A DNA stretch of 64,000 nucleotides. Source: Lederbergia sp. NSJ-179. Its GTDB lineage: Bacteria > Bacillota > Bacilli > Bacillales > Bacillaceae_C. The stretch covers positions 26,948-90,947 of the forward strand of contig NZ_JALIFP010000015.1 in NCBI RefSeq assembly GCF_022867885.1. The letters run 5' to 3'. The position numbers and the translations under genes were made by a program. Position 1 is the stretch's first letter. The number at the start of each line of letters is the position of its first letter. The notes beneath the pieces were generated by a model that was not told the origin of the DNA, ran no database searches, and saw nothing but the letters and a program-made list of their open reading frames with translations. This document shows, piece after piece, positions 17,812 to 27,328 of the stretch.

Positions 17812-19395
17812 TTATTCATGGGCATCCATCGGGTTGCTTAAGATCACATCTGGGTTTTTATCTTGGAACCAACGAAGGGCAAATTCATTTTCAAATAAAA
17901 ATAGTGGACGATCATAACGATCTTTGACAAGCATACTCCTTCCGCTTGAGAGAGATTCATCTATTTTGTCATTTTCAATCCATCTGGCAATCTTTGTACC
18001 CATTGATTCCATGACTACATCAGAATTGTATTCATTTTTCATCCGATGTTCAAATACCTCAAACTGCAACTGACCAACAGCCCCAAGGATATAATCATCT
18101 GTCCGAAATGTTCGATATAATTGAATCGCGCCCTCTTGCACAAGCTGCTCGATCCCCTTATGATAGCTCTTTTGTTTCATTACATTTTTCGGGGTGACTC
18201 GAACGAAAAGCTCTGGTGTAAATTGTGGTAATTTTTCATATTGAATCATTTGCTTTCCTTCGAAAAGCGTATCGCCAATTTGATAGGTTCCCGTATCATA
18301 TAGACCAATAATATCTCCACTCACTGCTGTATTGACCGTGCTCCGATCATCTGCTAAGAACTGGGTGGATTGCGATAATTTGATCGGTTTTCCGGTCCTA
18401 GCTAACGTTACATTCATTCCTCTTTCAAATTGTCCGGAACAAATCCTCAGAAAAGCAATCCGGTCTCTATGAGCTGGATTCATATTCGCTTGAATTTTGA
18501 AAATAAACCCAGAAAACTGATCAGAGGAAGGAGGGACCAGTCCTTCCGTACTTTGGCGTGGCTGTGGAGCTGGAGCAAATTCTAAATAACTTTCGAGAAA
18601 TGTTTGTACCCCGAAATTCGTTAAGGCACTTCCGAAAAATACCGGTGTTAATGTACCGTTTTTAATTTTTTCAGTAGAAAACTCATTTCCCGCTTCATCC
18701 AAAAGCAGCACATCTTCTAATACTTGCTGATACAAGGAGGTTTCTTTGATTGGATGATCCCCAATAATATCTCCCGATTCATCCAATTTTAGAAATCTCT
18801 CTTCCTCTTCTACCCGAAATTGTTCAACTCGTTTGTGATAGCGATCATAAATTCCGTAAAATTCTTTTCCCATCCCAATCGGCCAATTCATTGGATAGGA
18901 TTCAATTCCCAATACTTCCTCTAATTCCGCTAACAATTCAAGCGGAGTCCGACCTTGACGATCTAATTTATTAATAAAGGTGAAAATCGGGATGCCCCGC
19001 ATTCGACAAACTTTAAACAATTTCAATGTCTGTTCTTCAATCCCTTTGGCCGAATCAATGATCATGACAGCACTGTCAACCGCCATTAACGTTCGATACG
19101 TATCTTCACTAAAATCCTGGTGTCCAGGTGTATCAAGGATATTTATCCGCACATCATGATAATCAAATTGCATCACAGAGGAAGTGACAGAAATTCCCCG
19201 TTGTTTTTCAATGGCCATCCAATCTGACGTCGCATATTTTCCCGTTTTCTTTCCCTTAACAGTTCCGGCATCACGGATGGCTCCGCCAAAATATAAAAGT
19301 TTTTCCGTCATCGTTGTTTTCCCAGCATCCGGGTGAGAAATGATGGCAAATGTTCTTCTTGATTCTATTTCTTCCTTTAAAGATCGTTTCTTCAT
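17812..19395 (-). CDS. prfC: Peptide chain release factor 3 (RF3)
   Basis: This translational GTPase of about 527 residues recycles RF1 and RF2 from the ribosome after termination. The G motifs are intact: [12 protein letters not shown] (G1), [12 protein letters not shown] (G3) and [10 protein letters not shown] (G4). The PrfC-specific [17 protein letters not shown] switch is also present, and domains II and III follow. The ATG at 19395 lies nine bases after GGAAGG. The ATG two codons earlier is too close. B. subtilis itself lacks a close prfC, so this is a point of difference from that model. It is monocistronic. Confidence 0.9.
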   Translation of the reverse strand: MKKRSLKEEIESRRTFAIISHPDAGKTTMTEKLLYFGGAIRDAGTVKGKKTGKYATSDWMAIEKQRGISVTSSVMQFDYHDVRINILDTPGHQDFSEDTYRTLMAVDSAVMIIDSAKGIEEQTLKLFKVCRMRGIPIFTFINKLDRQGRTPLELLAELEEVLGIESYPMNWPIGMGKEFYGIYDRYHKRVEQFRVEEEERFLKLDESGDIIGDHPIKETSLYQQVLEDVLLLDEAGNEFSTEKIKNGTLTPVFFGSALTNFGVQTFLESYLEFAPAPQPRQSTEGLVPPSSDQFSGFIFKIQANMNPAHRDRIAFLRICSGQFERGMNVTLARTGKPIKLSQSTQFLADDRSTVNTAVSGDIIGLYDTGTYQIGDTLFEGKQMIQYEKLPQFTPELFVRVTPKNVMKQKSYHKGIEQLVQEGAIQLYRTFRTDDYILGAVGQLQFEVFEHRMKNEYNSDVVMESMGTKIARWIENDKIDESLSSGRSMLVKDRYDRPLFLFENEFALRWFQDKNPDVILSNPMDAHE

Positions 19396-19460
19396 TCTCA
19401 TTATCCTTCCAAATTCAGTCTTGTATTATCATATTCCCTTAGGGATAGAATTTCAATGCA

Positions 19461-19506
19461 AAAATGGAATTCCTAACGACAGAATAATCATTAGAAATTC
19501 CATTTT
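19461..19506. repeat. Long inverted repeat bordering the tandem array
   Basis: AAAATGGAATTCCTAA and TTAGAAATTCCATTTT (15 of 16 paired) enclose a 14-base loop directly before the 52-bp repeat array. On the minus strand it could terminate transcripts coming from the array, but there is no long T run. Confidence 0.6.
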
Positions 19507-19519
19507 GGGCCTTAGACGT

Positions 19520-20110
19520 GATTTCGGGCACGACCAAGGGCTTCGCTGTTACCTTTTTGTGCTTTTGACAGCGAGTCCGGGTATGGCCAACCTCTCCGCC
19601 GTTAGCCTTTTGCGCTTTTATCGCGATTTCGGGCACGGCCAACCCCTTCGCTGTTACCCTTTTGCGCTTTTATCGCGATTTCGGGCACGGCCAACCCCTT
19701 CGCCGTTACCCTTTTCCGCTTTTACAGCGATTTCGGGCACGGCCAACCCCTTCGCTGTTACCTTTTTCCGCTTTTACAGCGATTTCGGGCACGGCCAACC
19801 CCTTCGCTGTTACCCTTTTGCGCTTTTATCGCGATTTCGGGCACAGCCAATCCCTTCGCTGTTACCCTTTTGCGCTTTTACAGCGTTCCGGGTACGGCCA
19901 ACCCCTTCGCCGTTACCCTTTTGCACTTTTATTGCGATTTCGGGCATGGCCAAGCCCTTCGCTGTTACCCTTTTGCGCTTTTATCGCGATTTCGGGCACG
20001 GCCAACCCCTTCGCTGTTACCTTTTTCCGCTTTTACAGCGATTTCGGGCACGGCCAAGCCCTTCGCTGTTACTCTTTTGCGCTTTTACAGCGTTCCGGGT
20101 ACGATTAATG
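19520..20110. repeat. Tandem array of a 52-bp GC-rich unit, about 11 copies
   Basis: A unit starting GATTTCGGGCACGGCCAACC and containing TTCGCTGTTACC and CGCTTTTA repeats about 11 times with a 52-base period (first unit 53, and at least two units one base shorter). Neighbouring copies differ at a few fixed positions (tatcgc or tacagc at the junction, CCTTTTGCGC or TTTTTCCGC). Because 52 is not a multiple of three, open frames through it on the plus strand repeat only every three units. They have no ribosome site, so I treat them as non-coding. Each unit holds TCGCTGT that can pair with ACAGCGA at a junction. The GC content is much higher than in the flanks. Confidence 0.85.
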
Positions 20111-20139
20111 TGAAGCGAATGCGATAATATATTTCCTTA

Positions 20140-21195
20140 TCATATTGTCGTAATAGGGGAAAGCAGATACGCATAAAGGAGCTTTTCCGTATTGATTAGC
20201 GAGGTTTCATGCGTTCGCTCGAATGCATGGGAAGCCTCTATTCCTGGTCCAACCAATCCATGAACAATATCAAAACCAGACCGAATGGCGGCGGAGGCAT
20301 CAGAGCCGTAATAAGGATAAATATCCACTTTATAATCAATCTTGTTTTCACGGGCTAGTTGGACAAGATGCTTTCGCAAACCATAATGATAAGGACCGCT
20401 AGAATCCTTGGCACAGATAGAAACAGTATACTCATCTGAAGCTTGGCCTTCCCCTAATGCCCCCATATCCACTGCCAAATATTCAACCGTTTCTGGTGAA
20501 ATACTGGCATTGCCGCCATAGCCAATTTCTTCATTATTAGAAATAAGGAAATGAGTCGTATAGGGCAGCTCCACTCCATTCTCTTGGATCCATTTTATCA
20601 AACGTAATAAAATCGCGGTGCTTGCCTTATCATCTAAGTGTCGGGACTTGATATAACCACTTTCCGTCACTTGAACCCGTGGGTCAAAAGAAACAAAATC
20701 GCCGACATTGATGCCGAGCTTGCTAGTCTCTTCAGCTGATTCCGTTCTTTCATCGATTCTAACCTCGATATTGTCTTCATTTCGCTTGGCATCTCCAGCA
20801 TCTTTATAGACGTGCACGGAAGTTTGTTTCATTAAAATCGTACCGGTATACGTTTTTCCGGTTTCTGTTTCAATTTCGCAGTATTCCCCTTCAACCGAGT
20901 TCCAGCGATAGCCCCCAATCATTGATAATTTCAATCTTCCATTTGGTTTAATTTCTTTTACCATTGCCCCTAAAGTATCGACATGGGCCGTTAACATCCG
21001 GTGCTGATTGGTTACTTTTCCTGGTATGGTAATCAGCAGTCCGCCTTTTCGATTCCGTTTCATTTCAAGCTGAAGACCTTGCAAATATTGTTCACAATAA
21101 TCGATCACTTTCCTCGTATGACCCGAAGGACTTGGAATCGACACTAAATTCTTAATCAGCAAAAAAATTTCCTTACTATTCGCTTGAAGGTTCAT
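20140..21195 (-). CDS. M42-family aminopeptidase / endoglucanase-like
   Basis: The 351-residue cytosolic metallopeptidase has the M42 ligand set in order: TAHVDTLGAM (His), RHLDDKAS (Asp), NNEEIGYGG (catalytic Glu plus ligand), LAVDMGALG (Asp) and ASHAFERTH (His). M42 enzymes form dodecameric tetrahedra and trim N-terminal residues from peptides. Preference for glutamyl, leucyl or other residues cannot be read here. The ATG at 21195 has AAAGGA nine bases upstream. Two earlier in-frame ATGs overlap that site. The adjacent membrane gene upstream ends 27 bases before, so the two may be co-transcribed. Confidence 0.85.
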   Translation of the reverse strand: MNLQANSKEIFLLIKNLVSIPSPSGHTRKVIDYCEQYLQGLQLEMKRNRKGGLLITIPGKVTNQHRMLTAHVDTLGAMVKEIKPNGRLKLSMIGGYRWNSVEGEYCEIETETGKTYTGTILMKQTSVHVYKDAGDAKRNEDNIEVRIDERTESAEETSKLGINVGDFVSFDPRVQVTESGYIKSRHLDDKASTAILLRLIKWIQENGVELPYTTHFLISNNEEIGYGGNASISPETVEYLAVDMGALGEGQASDEYTVSICAKDSSGPYHYGLRKHLVQLARENKIDYKVDIYPYYGSDASAAIRSGFDIVHGLVGPGIEASHAFERTHETSLINTEKLLYAYLLSPITTI

Positions 21196-21221
21196 TTTCT
21201 TCATTCCTTTCATAATATCAC

Positions 21222-21866
21222 TTATTCATTCTCAATTAAAAACTGAACAAAACGCGAAATGACCTCTTTATTTTTTACATTGATTGGAATAAAAAGGATT
21301 TTTTCTTCCTCTTTCTGAATAAGGTCTTGAAAAACGGGATTAGAAGAAATGTTAACCCCAGTTACTTTCTGATCATTATCATCCGCATAAAATAATTGCT
21401 CTTTTTGAAACGGAAGATCATCTATTCCTTCAAGCTCTTGGAAGGATAATAACTGCCCTTCTTGATTCATCTGCTCAAAAAAATCTTGATCCGCAATAAA
21501 AAAGTCAATATCTCCAGCCGACAGCTGCGCAGCTAATTTTTGCATTTCCACTCCTGCTTGCATATCTTCACTCTTCAGCCTAAGTGTTTGGATAATAATA
21601 TTGGAGGTATCCCGTTCTTCGTCTGTTAAAAAGTTATGATACAAATTTTCTTTCACCTGTTCAACTTGCTCCGGGCTCGCATAATCCGTGATCAAAACAA
21701 TGTTTAAGATATCCTCTTTTTTATTCGCGATGCTATAAACTGTATATACAATAAAAATAACCAACACAATAAAACCAATAATAAAATACTTATAATACTC
21801 CCATATGTAATTCATTTTTTCCTTCGTGGACATTTCGGATAAAATCTCCCGTAGTGGTCTTTTCAT
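21222..21866 (-). CDS. Single-pass membrane protein of unknown function
   Basis: This 214-residue protein has a short cytoplasmic N-terminus, one hydrophobic segment at about residues 27-48, and a roughly 165-residue acidic outer domain. The outer domain has a pattern reminiscent of periplasmic-binding folds (LNIVLITDYASPEQVEQV, later GDIDFFIADQDFFEQM). I do not recognise a named family. It precedes the M42 peptidase gene on the same strand and may be co-expressed. Confidence 0.65.
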   Translation of the reverse strand: MKRPLREILSEMSTKEKMNYIWEYYKYFIIGFIVLVIFIVYTVYSIANKKEDILNIVLITDYASPEQVEQVKENLYHNFLTDEERDTSNIIIQTLRLKSEDMQAGVEMQKLAAQLSAGDIDFFIADQDFFEQMNQEGQLLSFQELEGIDDLPFQKEQLFYADDNDQKVTGVNISSNPVFQDLIQKEEEKILFIPINVKNKEVISRFVQFLIENE

Positions 21867-21888
21867 CTAATCCCTTCTCTCTCCCTCT

Positions 21889-22815
21889 TCAAAAAACGTT
21901 TAAGGCAATATAAATCACCAGTGTTAAAGTAAATGAACTTAATAAGGTTGACGCAACAACAGTTTGTGCCGCAAATTCAGGTTCATTATTATATTCCTGG
22001 GCAATAATCGAGCTATTGACAGATGTTGGCATGGCTGTAGAAATAAGCAATGCTTGCGCAATCACTCCGTCTATACCTGCAATCCACAATCCTGCTAATG
22101 CGATAGCCGGTCCAATCAACAACCGAAAAACCATACTTAAATACAACGGCATATAAGCAAATGAAATTCGAATATGAGCAATCTGGGCACCTAATGTTAA
22201 CAGGGCAATAGCGATCAAAGCATCAGATATATAGGTAATCGGTGTTAATAAAAAGTCAGGCAGAGAAACATGTAATATATTCAGCAATATGCCCATCGTC
22301 ATTGCATAAAACAAAGGCATTTTAAAATAATCTAAAATGGCTCTCCATTTTCCAATCGTCATCGATTTCATTGAAACGACCCCATAGGAGAATACCAAGG
22401 TATTTTGGAAGGCCGCAACAATAACTTGAATGGACATGGCAAACGGATCATGCTTAAAAACCAAATCATTTACTGGAATCCCGTAATTTGCTGAATTATA
22501 AAAAACAGTACTATTGGTGAATGTTAGTTTTTTCGACTTTTCCATCTTCCATAATTTTGCAACTAAAGAACTTAACATATAAATTATTGTAACAAACAAC
22601 AAACAAAATAAAATAACACCGAAAAAAACCGTGGGAGAAAACACACTTTCATATAGCTTTATAAAAATGAGAGCAGGACTTAAATAATAAATATTAATTT
22701 TGGCAAGCGTATACAAATCCAGTTTGAATTTTCTTTGCAAAATAACCCCAATGATGATCAAGACAAAAACCGGCAAAATAATTTCTGTAAAAATAATCAA
22801 CAAATTTGAAAGCAA
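21889..22815 (-). CDS. AEC-family (auxin efflux carrier-like) permease
   Basis: The 308-residue protein has ten predicted membrane segments in the 5+5 arrangement of the AEC family. It carries NYGIPVNDLVF in the fourth helix and a matching TAMPTSVNSSIIAQEY in the ninth. These are the substrate-crossover motifs. Bacterial members move malate, malonate or related organic acids. The start is a TTG at 22815 with GGAGGAAGG upstream. It lies just upstream of the single-pass protein gene, with a small gap. Confidence 0.8.
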   Translation of the reverse strand: MLSNLLIIFTEIILPVFVLIIIGVILQRKFKLDLYTLAKINIYYLSPALIFIKLYESVFSPTVFFGVILFCLLFVTIIYMLSSLVAKLWKMEKSKKLTFTNSTVFYNSANYGIPVNDLVFKHDPFAMSIQVIVAAFQNTLVFSYGVVSMKSMTIGKWRAILDYFKMPLFYAMTMGILLNILHVSLPDFLLTPITYISDALIAIALLTLGAQIAHIRISFAYMPLYLSMVFRLLIGPAIALAGLWIAGIDGVIAQALLISTAMPTSVNSSIIAQEYNNEPEFAAQTVVASTLLSSFTLTLVIYIALNVF

Positions 22816-22917
22816 AGGGACCCTTCCTCCATTTTACAATGACTTGAAATAAATTTCGACAAATACTAATTATTTTCTCTTAGAAAAAGAGTAACTAGTA
22901 CAACACAGCTACTGGCT

Positions 22918-23670
22918 CTATAGATTCCGTATGTCCAAAACAGGCTCCAACTTAAAAAATGATCGATGTTGGATTACTTTTATTAGTCTTTCCGCTGTTT
23001 GATCGGCCGACTGCAGCAGGTTCTTTTCTTTATAGTCGATAAACTGATCAACCAATGCAAATTCATCTCTCTTACTGGATCGTATTTTTTCCTGCATGCC
23101 AGTATCAATAATCCCGGGGGCAATGGAGATCACCTTCACCCCATATTTTTCATTCGCTTGCTCTACTGATACCACTCTTGTAAAATGATCGAGCCCAGCT
23201 TTTCCGGCACAATAACTACTCCAGCCACTATAGGGGGTCCGCCCTGCACCAGATGAAAGATTGATAATCTTCTTCGTCACAGCAAACTTTTCTAGTCTTT
23301 TGATAAATAGTGAAGTTAGCACCATTGGAGCGGTCAAATTAACAGCTATATTTGTCGCAATCGCTTCAGGCGACAGATTTTCCACCTTACCAATCGGTTC
23401 AATCAAACCTGCATTATTAATCAAGGTGATTGATTGAAACTCCTCTGGAACAGCTGCAAAGATTTGTTCCATGAGCTGTGGAAGCTTTTCCGTTTGGGCT
23501 AAATCTTGCTCAATATATAACAATGGACAATGTCTCTCTTTTGCTATCTGTAATAATCCTGTATTTTTTGTACGAGCAACACAAATCAGTCGATGATTTT
23601 TCTGTAATAATTGTTTACTTAAGGCAAAGCCAATTCCTTTTGACGCACCGGTAATCACATACACATCCAT
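22918..23670 (-). CDS. yueD: Benzil reductase-like SDR (YueD-type)
   Basis: This classical short-chain dehydrogenase has the cofactor loop TGASKGIG near the N-terminus, NNAG in the middle, and an intact catalytic set (INLSSGAGR serine, then SSYCAGK giving YxxxK). Sequence and length (about 250 residues) match the (S)-benzoin-forming benzil reductase YueD group, which is NADPH-dependent with broad carbonyl substrates. The ATG at 23670 lies eight bases after AGGAG; a GTG three codons earlier is unlikely. It stands alone. Confidence 0.8.
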   Translation of the reverse strand: MDVYVITGASKGIGFALSKQLLQKNHRLICVARTKNTGLLQIAKERHCPLLYIEQDLAQTEKLPQLMEQIFAAVPEEFQSITLINNAGLIEPIGKVENLSPEAIATNIAVNLTAPMVLTSLFIKRLEKFAVTKKIINLSSGAGRTPYSGWSSYCAGKAGLDHFTRVVSVEQANEKYGVKVISIAPGIIDTGMQEKIRSSKRDEFALVDQFIDYKEKNLLQSADQTAERLIKVIQHRSFFKLEPVLDIRNL

Positions 23671-23783
23671 ACCAATCACTCCTCGTTAACGATTAAATAA
23701 TAGTAAACTATTTCATTACCATTAAGAATACCATTTCCTCAAAGATCCACCAAAGACTTTTAACATTTTTTCATAACATAAAA

Positions 23784-23814
23784 AAAGAACCCAAAATCCT
23801 TGGGCTCCTGACCA
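23784..23814 (-). terminator. Terminator after small ORF
   Basis: GAGCCCAA and TTGGGTTC pair with one mismatch. On the minus strand the stem is followed by TTTTTTT. It ends the 51-residue gene just upstream. Confidence 0.65.
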
Positions 23815-23822
23815 TGACCTAT

Positions 23823-23978
23823 TTAGTTTAGCTCTTTATTAATTTTGGAAAGAGGTAGGGTAATAATCTTTCCGCCTATTTGGACATGAACAGTATCTTT
23901 GAAAATAGCTTTTACAATGCCTTTCAACGAGATGGTTGAGTTTACTGTATATTTTCCCGGATCTGCGCTTGTCGTCAT
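23823..23978 (-). CDS. Small conserved-looking protein, 51 residues
   Basis: This short gene encodes MTTSADPGKYTVNSTISLKG followed by about 31 more residues rich in beta-branched amino acids (…VKAIFKDTVHVQIGGKIITL…). GGAGG lies eight bases before the ATG, and a U-tract terminator follows the stop codon, so it is very likely real. The pattern suggests a small beta-barrel fold, as in YkvS-like proteins, but I do not recognise the family. Confidence 0.65.
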   Translation of the reverse strand: MTTSADPGKYTVNSTISLKGIVKAIFKDTVHVQIGGKIITLPLSKINKELN

Positions 23979-24364
23979 AATGCGAACCTCCACAATTTAT
24001 TTTAAAGAGGATGTTCATAAAGTCCGGTAAAAAGACATAAGCGAATTTCTTCGTTGGCTTGTTTCTCCGCTGCTCATGTATTTAAAAGCATACATTCTGC
24101 TACTCGAAACTGCGCCGCCTCGAACTTTCGACGCACAGGATGTGCTAGTGTCAGCGCCTTTGGCCGACGGGTCCTTTTTATCCTCCTTTTTGAACACTCA
24201 CTTAAATGAAAATATGTTTTAGATAATGGTTAAAAATAAATATATTATATTATGACATGCTTCTGAAACAGGTGTCAATGGTTTAGTGCTGATTTTCGGT
24301 CAACATCTTCATGCAGAATACGACATTTTTCTTAACACGCATAATCACCGACCACGTACGAAGA
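23979..24364. other. Intergenic stretch around the MITE-like element
   Basis: Apart from the element at 24003-24206 this region has no gene. 24207-24364 is AT-rich, without recognisable promoter or RNA structure. Confidence 0.4.
24003..24206. mobile_element. MITE-like element with terminal inverted repeats
   Basis: About 200 bases of higher GC sequence are bounded by imperfect inverted ends. The left end reads GAGGATGTTCATAAAG then TAAAAAGACAT. The right end on the other strand reads GAGTGTTCAAAAAGGAGG then TAAAAAGGAC. The interior has an open frame of 60 codons with no ribosome site (24015-24197, minus), which I read as accidental. Size and inverted ends fit a non-autonomous transposable element. 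No transposase is present. Confidence 0.5.
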
Positions 24365-25123
24365 TTAGCTAATAATTGAACATTTTCTAATATATTGATC
24401 TCCCAATAAAATGATGCCTGCGATTAGTACAAATAAATAAACACTACTCCACATTATACTAGGGAAATCTAGATCAGGAACAATGATGTAACTTCCTTCA
24501 ATTAAATTTGGGAAGAAAGGTGACAGTATTGCCTTTTGGTTAAAAACCATTAAATATTTCAACATATTTTCATTTATATAGGGATAAAGAATTGGTTCAA
24601 AATAACTAATCATAAAGAGAATTATTACACTGTACATAAGATTTTTCGTAATGAGAGAAAAAATAAAAGCGAGTTCTCCCCAACAAAAACAAATAATGCT
24701 CACTATAAATATTTGTCCCAGTGTCTCCATATTGAATATTTGTCCAGGGGCCCCGACAAATAAATGGACTGCAATACCAAACAATGTCGTTACCAATATT
24801 AATAAAAATGAAGCTAAAAAAATGAATATCGTTTTATAATAAAATAAACGGATTCTACCAACAGAGTTAATCAGCAAATGAAGAGTATTTGAATCTACCT
24901 CCCCATACGCTAGTAAAGCTCCCAAAACAATACAGGGTATAATTCCAAAAATTGTTAATGACAGTAAGAAAGTTGAACTAAAATAACTTGGAATTTGAAG
25001 TTCCATATATGGAAATGGATCAAATGTAATAAATATCATAAACAAAAAAGGTAGCAATAAACTAATCCTAAGGGAGATATTACCATTTACCTTTAATGTT
25101 TCTCCCTTTATCCATTTAATCAT
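24365..25123 (-). CDS. ABC-2-type permease, system A, second subunit
   Basis: The membrane protein of about 252 residues has six hydrophobic segments and an N-terminal cytoplasmic stretch (MIKWIKGETLKVNGN). It resembles permeases of LanFEG-like bacteriocin immunity or export systems. The ATG at 25123 overlaps the stop codon of the preceding gene by 8 bases, implying coupled translation. Earlier in-frame starts reach deeper into that gene. It is the last of four genes in the operon. Substrate unknown. Confidence 0.7.
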   Translation of the reverse strand: MIKWIKGETLKVNGNISLRISLLLPFLFMIFITFDPFPYMELQIPSYFSSTFLLSLTIFGIIPCIVLGALLAYGEVDSNTLHLLINSVGRIRLFYYKTIFIFLASFLLILVTTLFGIAVHLFVGAPGQIFNMETLGQIFIVSIICFCWGELAFIFSLITKNLMYSVIILFMISYFEPILYPYINENMLKYLMVFNQKAILSPFFPNLIEGSYIIVPDLDFPSIMWSSVYLFVLIAGIILLGDQYIRKCSIIS

Positions 25124-25544
25124 TTTGAACGCCTTCATTAATTTTGATGTTGGTTTCGTGTTTCCCAATATTTAATAGCAATTCGACAGTGCCTTCTCCA
25201 GGTTGAGATTCGAATGATAGCTCTTTACACCCTTTAACAGCTTCTGAGAGTACCTTCTCTCCACTTTTATCCGTTATAATTACGTCCATTCCGCTTTCTG
25301 AATATGTGTTTTCTATCGTGATTGTATTATTTGGCTGTAAAATTGTTTTTATATTTAATCTTTTTTTATTTTGTAAATTCCCCTTAAATTCCATGTCACT
25401 TACAAATTTAGTTGAATCATCTAGATACGATGTATTAATTTCTAAGCCATCTGTATTTGTAGCATTATTAGTGTTTGGAATAAGATTAAGTGCAATAAAA
25501 ACAACAATTAAAATTGAACATATTACTATTATTATTTTTTTCAT
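25116..25544 (-). CDS. Secreted or membrane-anchored protein in ABC operon A
   Basis: This 142-residue protein begins with a short basic N-terminus and one hydrophobic segment (MKKIIIVICSILIVVFIALN), so it is exported or anchored by an uncleaved signal. No lipobox cysteine is positioned for lipidation. The outer part is beta-rich (FKGNLQNKKRLNIKTIL, later VELLLNIGKHETNIKI). It lies between the two permease genes and could be an extracytoplasmic accessory of the transporter. No family recognised. Confidence 0.65.
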   Translation of the reverse strand: MKKIIIVICSILIVVFIALNLIPNTNNATNTDGLEINTSYLDDSTKFVSDMEFKGNLQNKKRLNIKTILQPNNTITIENTYSESGMDVIITDKSGEKVLSEAVKGCKELSFESQPGEGTVELLLNIGKHETNIKINEGVQND

Positions 25545-25554
25545 ATAGAATCTC

Positions 25555-26343
25555 CTAAGACTTGAAGTCTCTTTTTATAGTAATTAAGAGTGTTAAAAAG
25601 TACATAATTAACAGGAACGCAAATATTGTAAATACGATACTTGTAAATGATTGTGTTGTTACCTGACTAAATTGAACTTGTGGATCGTTTTCAATATTTT
25701 GGAATGAATGGGCAATAAGCGAAGATGTCCATTGGCTTAGGGTTATATTGTTAAGTATTGATACAATAGTAGTTAGTTGCTCAAGTAATAAAGGTAAAAT
25801 GATTGCAATGACAATACCGCCATAAACTTTTTTCATTAGTGTTGCTCCCATAAAACCTATACTAGCCGTTACTAATAAGATCATGTAGCTTGAAAAGAAC
25901 TGCGGAATGATCATTTTCCATTTAAAAAGTAGAGAGTTTTGACCATTAATGGCCAAAGCTTCTACAGCACTTAGGAATACAACAAAACTGACAAATATTA
26001 GTAAAAAAGTGCATAAAGCGATTAACTTGATCATAATCGATTGAATTCGTCCATAATTTGTAATCATGTATACGTTTGTATTATTTTTATAATCCACACC
26101 AGAAATATAGGCCCCGATAACTGCACTAGGTATAAATCCAACTAATGATAATAAGAGTAAATTAAATGAGATTAAATACTGCACAGACAATAACTCAGGA
26201 GTGTAAAAACCTGATGAACCATTTATACCTTTTTGGAAAAACATGAGTATTAAAAAGGCGAAAAACAAAGACAAAATTAGTATTAAATCTGGTAATCTTT
26301 TAAGCTTTAAATACTCCCCTCGAATTTGCTTAAATATATCCAT
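25555..26343 (-). CDS. ABC-2-type permease, system A, first subunit
   Basis: This membrane protein of about 262 residues has six hydrophobic segments. It starts MDIFKQIRGEYLKLKRLPD, a basic leader typical of ABC-2 permeases working beside a bacitracin/lantibiotic-type ATPase. The ATG at 26343 overlaps the ATPase stop codon (TGATG), so translation is coupled. Together with the ATPase and the other permease it should form a heteromeric pump in the cytoplasmic membrane. Confidence 0.75.
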   Translation of the reverse strand: MDIFKQIRGEYLKLKRLPDLILILSLFFAFLILMFFQKGINGSSGFYTPELLSVQYLISFNLLLLSLVGFIPSAVIGAYISGVDYKNNTNVYMITNYGRIQSIMIKLIALCTFLLIFVSFVVFLSAVEALAINGQNSLLFKWKMIIPQFFSSYMILLVTASIGFMGATLMKKVYGGIVIAIILPLLLEQLTTIVSILNNITLSQWTSSLIAHSFQNIENDPQVQFSQVTTQSFTSIVFTIFAFLLIMYFLTLLITIKRDFKS

Positions 26344-27227
26344 CACCGCCCTGTGTATTTATGAAATCTATCTACAAGAGATTTTTTCTTGACATCGTAA
26401 GAAATAGGATATATGCCACAGTTATTTAGAATCTGTAAGTAATGTGAGTACTCTTCATCCAATGTAATGATCATTTCATTGTCAATCTGTCTAAATTCTA
26501 CATTATTTGTAGTTAATAAAGATTTCGCCTTCTCTATGTCCTCATAATTTAATTTAGTATGTAAAACTTCCTCAATTATTCTAGATATATTTCCATAATC
26601 AGCAATTTTACCTTTGTTCAAAATTAGATAATCTGTTAATATATCTTCCATTTGTAAAATAGAGTGACTTGAAAGTAAAATTGTTTTTCCTTCATTTTTT
26701 AATTGCAAAATCATATTTTTTAGCCATAAAACGCCATCTAGGTCTAGACCATTTGTTGGTTCATCAAGTATAAGGAGTTCACGATTGTTTGCTAGCATCG
26801 TCATTGCAATTTGCAATCTGCGCTTCATTCCGAGGGAAAAATCCTTTACCTTTTTCCTACTATCTTCTATCGCCACTGTTTCTAAAATCTTTTGTATTTT
26901 CTCTCTGTCAGGGGTTTTTCCTTCTTGCAAAATGACTACTTCTAAATTTTCTCTTGCAGTTAAGTTAGGATATAACGAAATATTCTCCGATAAAAAACCT
27001 ATTTTTCTTTGACCACCTTTTGGATTTTCACCGAATACTTTTATATTACCTGATGTAGGAAAGATAAGTCCCGCGATTAAACGATTAAGGGTTGTTTTGC
27101 CTGCTCCATTTTTACCTAACAAGCCGACAACTTTTCCTTTTTTAACTTCTATATTAATATCATTTAATGCTATTCTTTTTTTATACTTTTTTTCTAAACG
27201 TTCCACTTTTATAATTTGTTCTGACAT
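26343..27227 (-). CDS. ABC transporter ATPase, system A
   Basis: The 294-residue nucleotide-binding subunit has Walker A GLLGKNGAGKTTL (near residue 35), signature FSLGMKRRL, Walker B LLILDEPTNGLD and the H-loop SSHSI. It is closest in style to the BcrA/LanF group that drives antibiotic or bacteriocin removal. The 80-residue tail is variable in this family. It is the first gene of the operon and lies about 100 bases downstream of a broken secreted-peptide gene. Confidence 0.85.
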   Translation of the reverse strand: MSEQIIKVERLEKKYKKRIALNDINIEVKKGKVVGLLGKNGAGKTTLNRLIAGLIFPTSGNIKVFGENPKGGQRKIGFLSENISLYPNLTARENLEVVILQEGKTPDREKIQKILETVAIEDSRKKVKDFSLGMKRRLQIAMTMLANNRELLILDEPTNGLDLDGVLWLKNMILQLKNEGKTILLSSHSILQMEDILTDYLILNKGKIADYGNISRIIEEVLHTKLNYEDIEKAKSLLTTNNVEFRQIDNEMIITLDEEYSHYLQILNNCGIYPISYDVKKKSLVDRFHKYTGR

Positions 27228-27328
27228 AACGTCTCACCCTAGTATCTTTATTCTATAAATAAGTGTAAAACAATCTATATTAATAAGTATGGCAGCTTAA
27301 TAATATATATTGTTTGTTTCAATTCAGT

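Noticed and set aside
19500..20110. Possible CRISPR array
   Set aside because: The units are contiguous with no unique spacers, and no cas gene is present.
19340..20127. Long plus-strand open frames of up to 257 codons with repeated RFRARPTPSPLPF-like segments
   Set aside because: They arise from the 52-bp tandem array read in three frames; no ribosome site and the same pattern appears in every frame.
24015..24197. 60-codon minus-strand ORF within the MITE-like element
   Set aside because: No upstream ribosome site, odd composition, and it ends inside the inverted ends.
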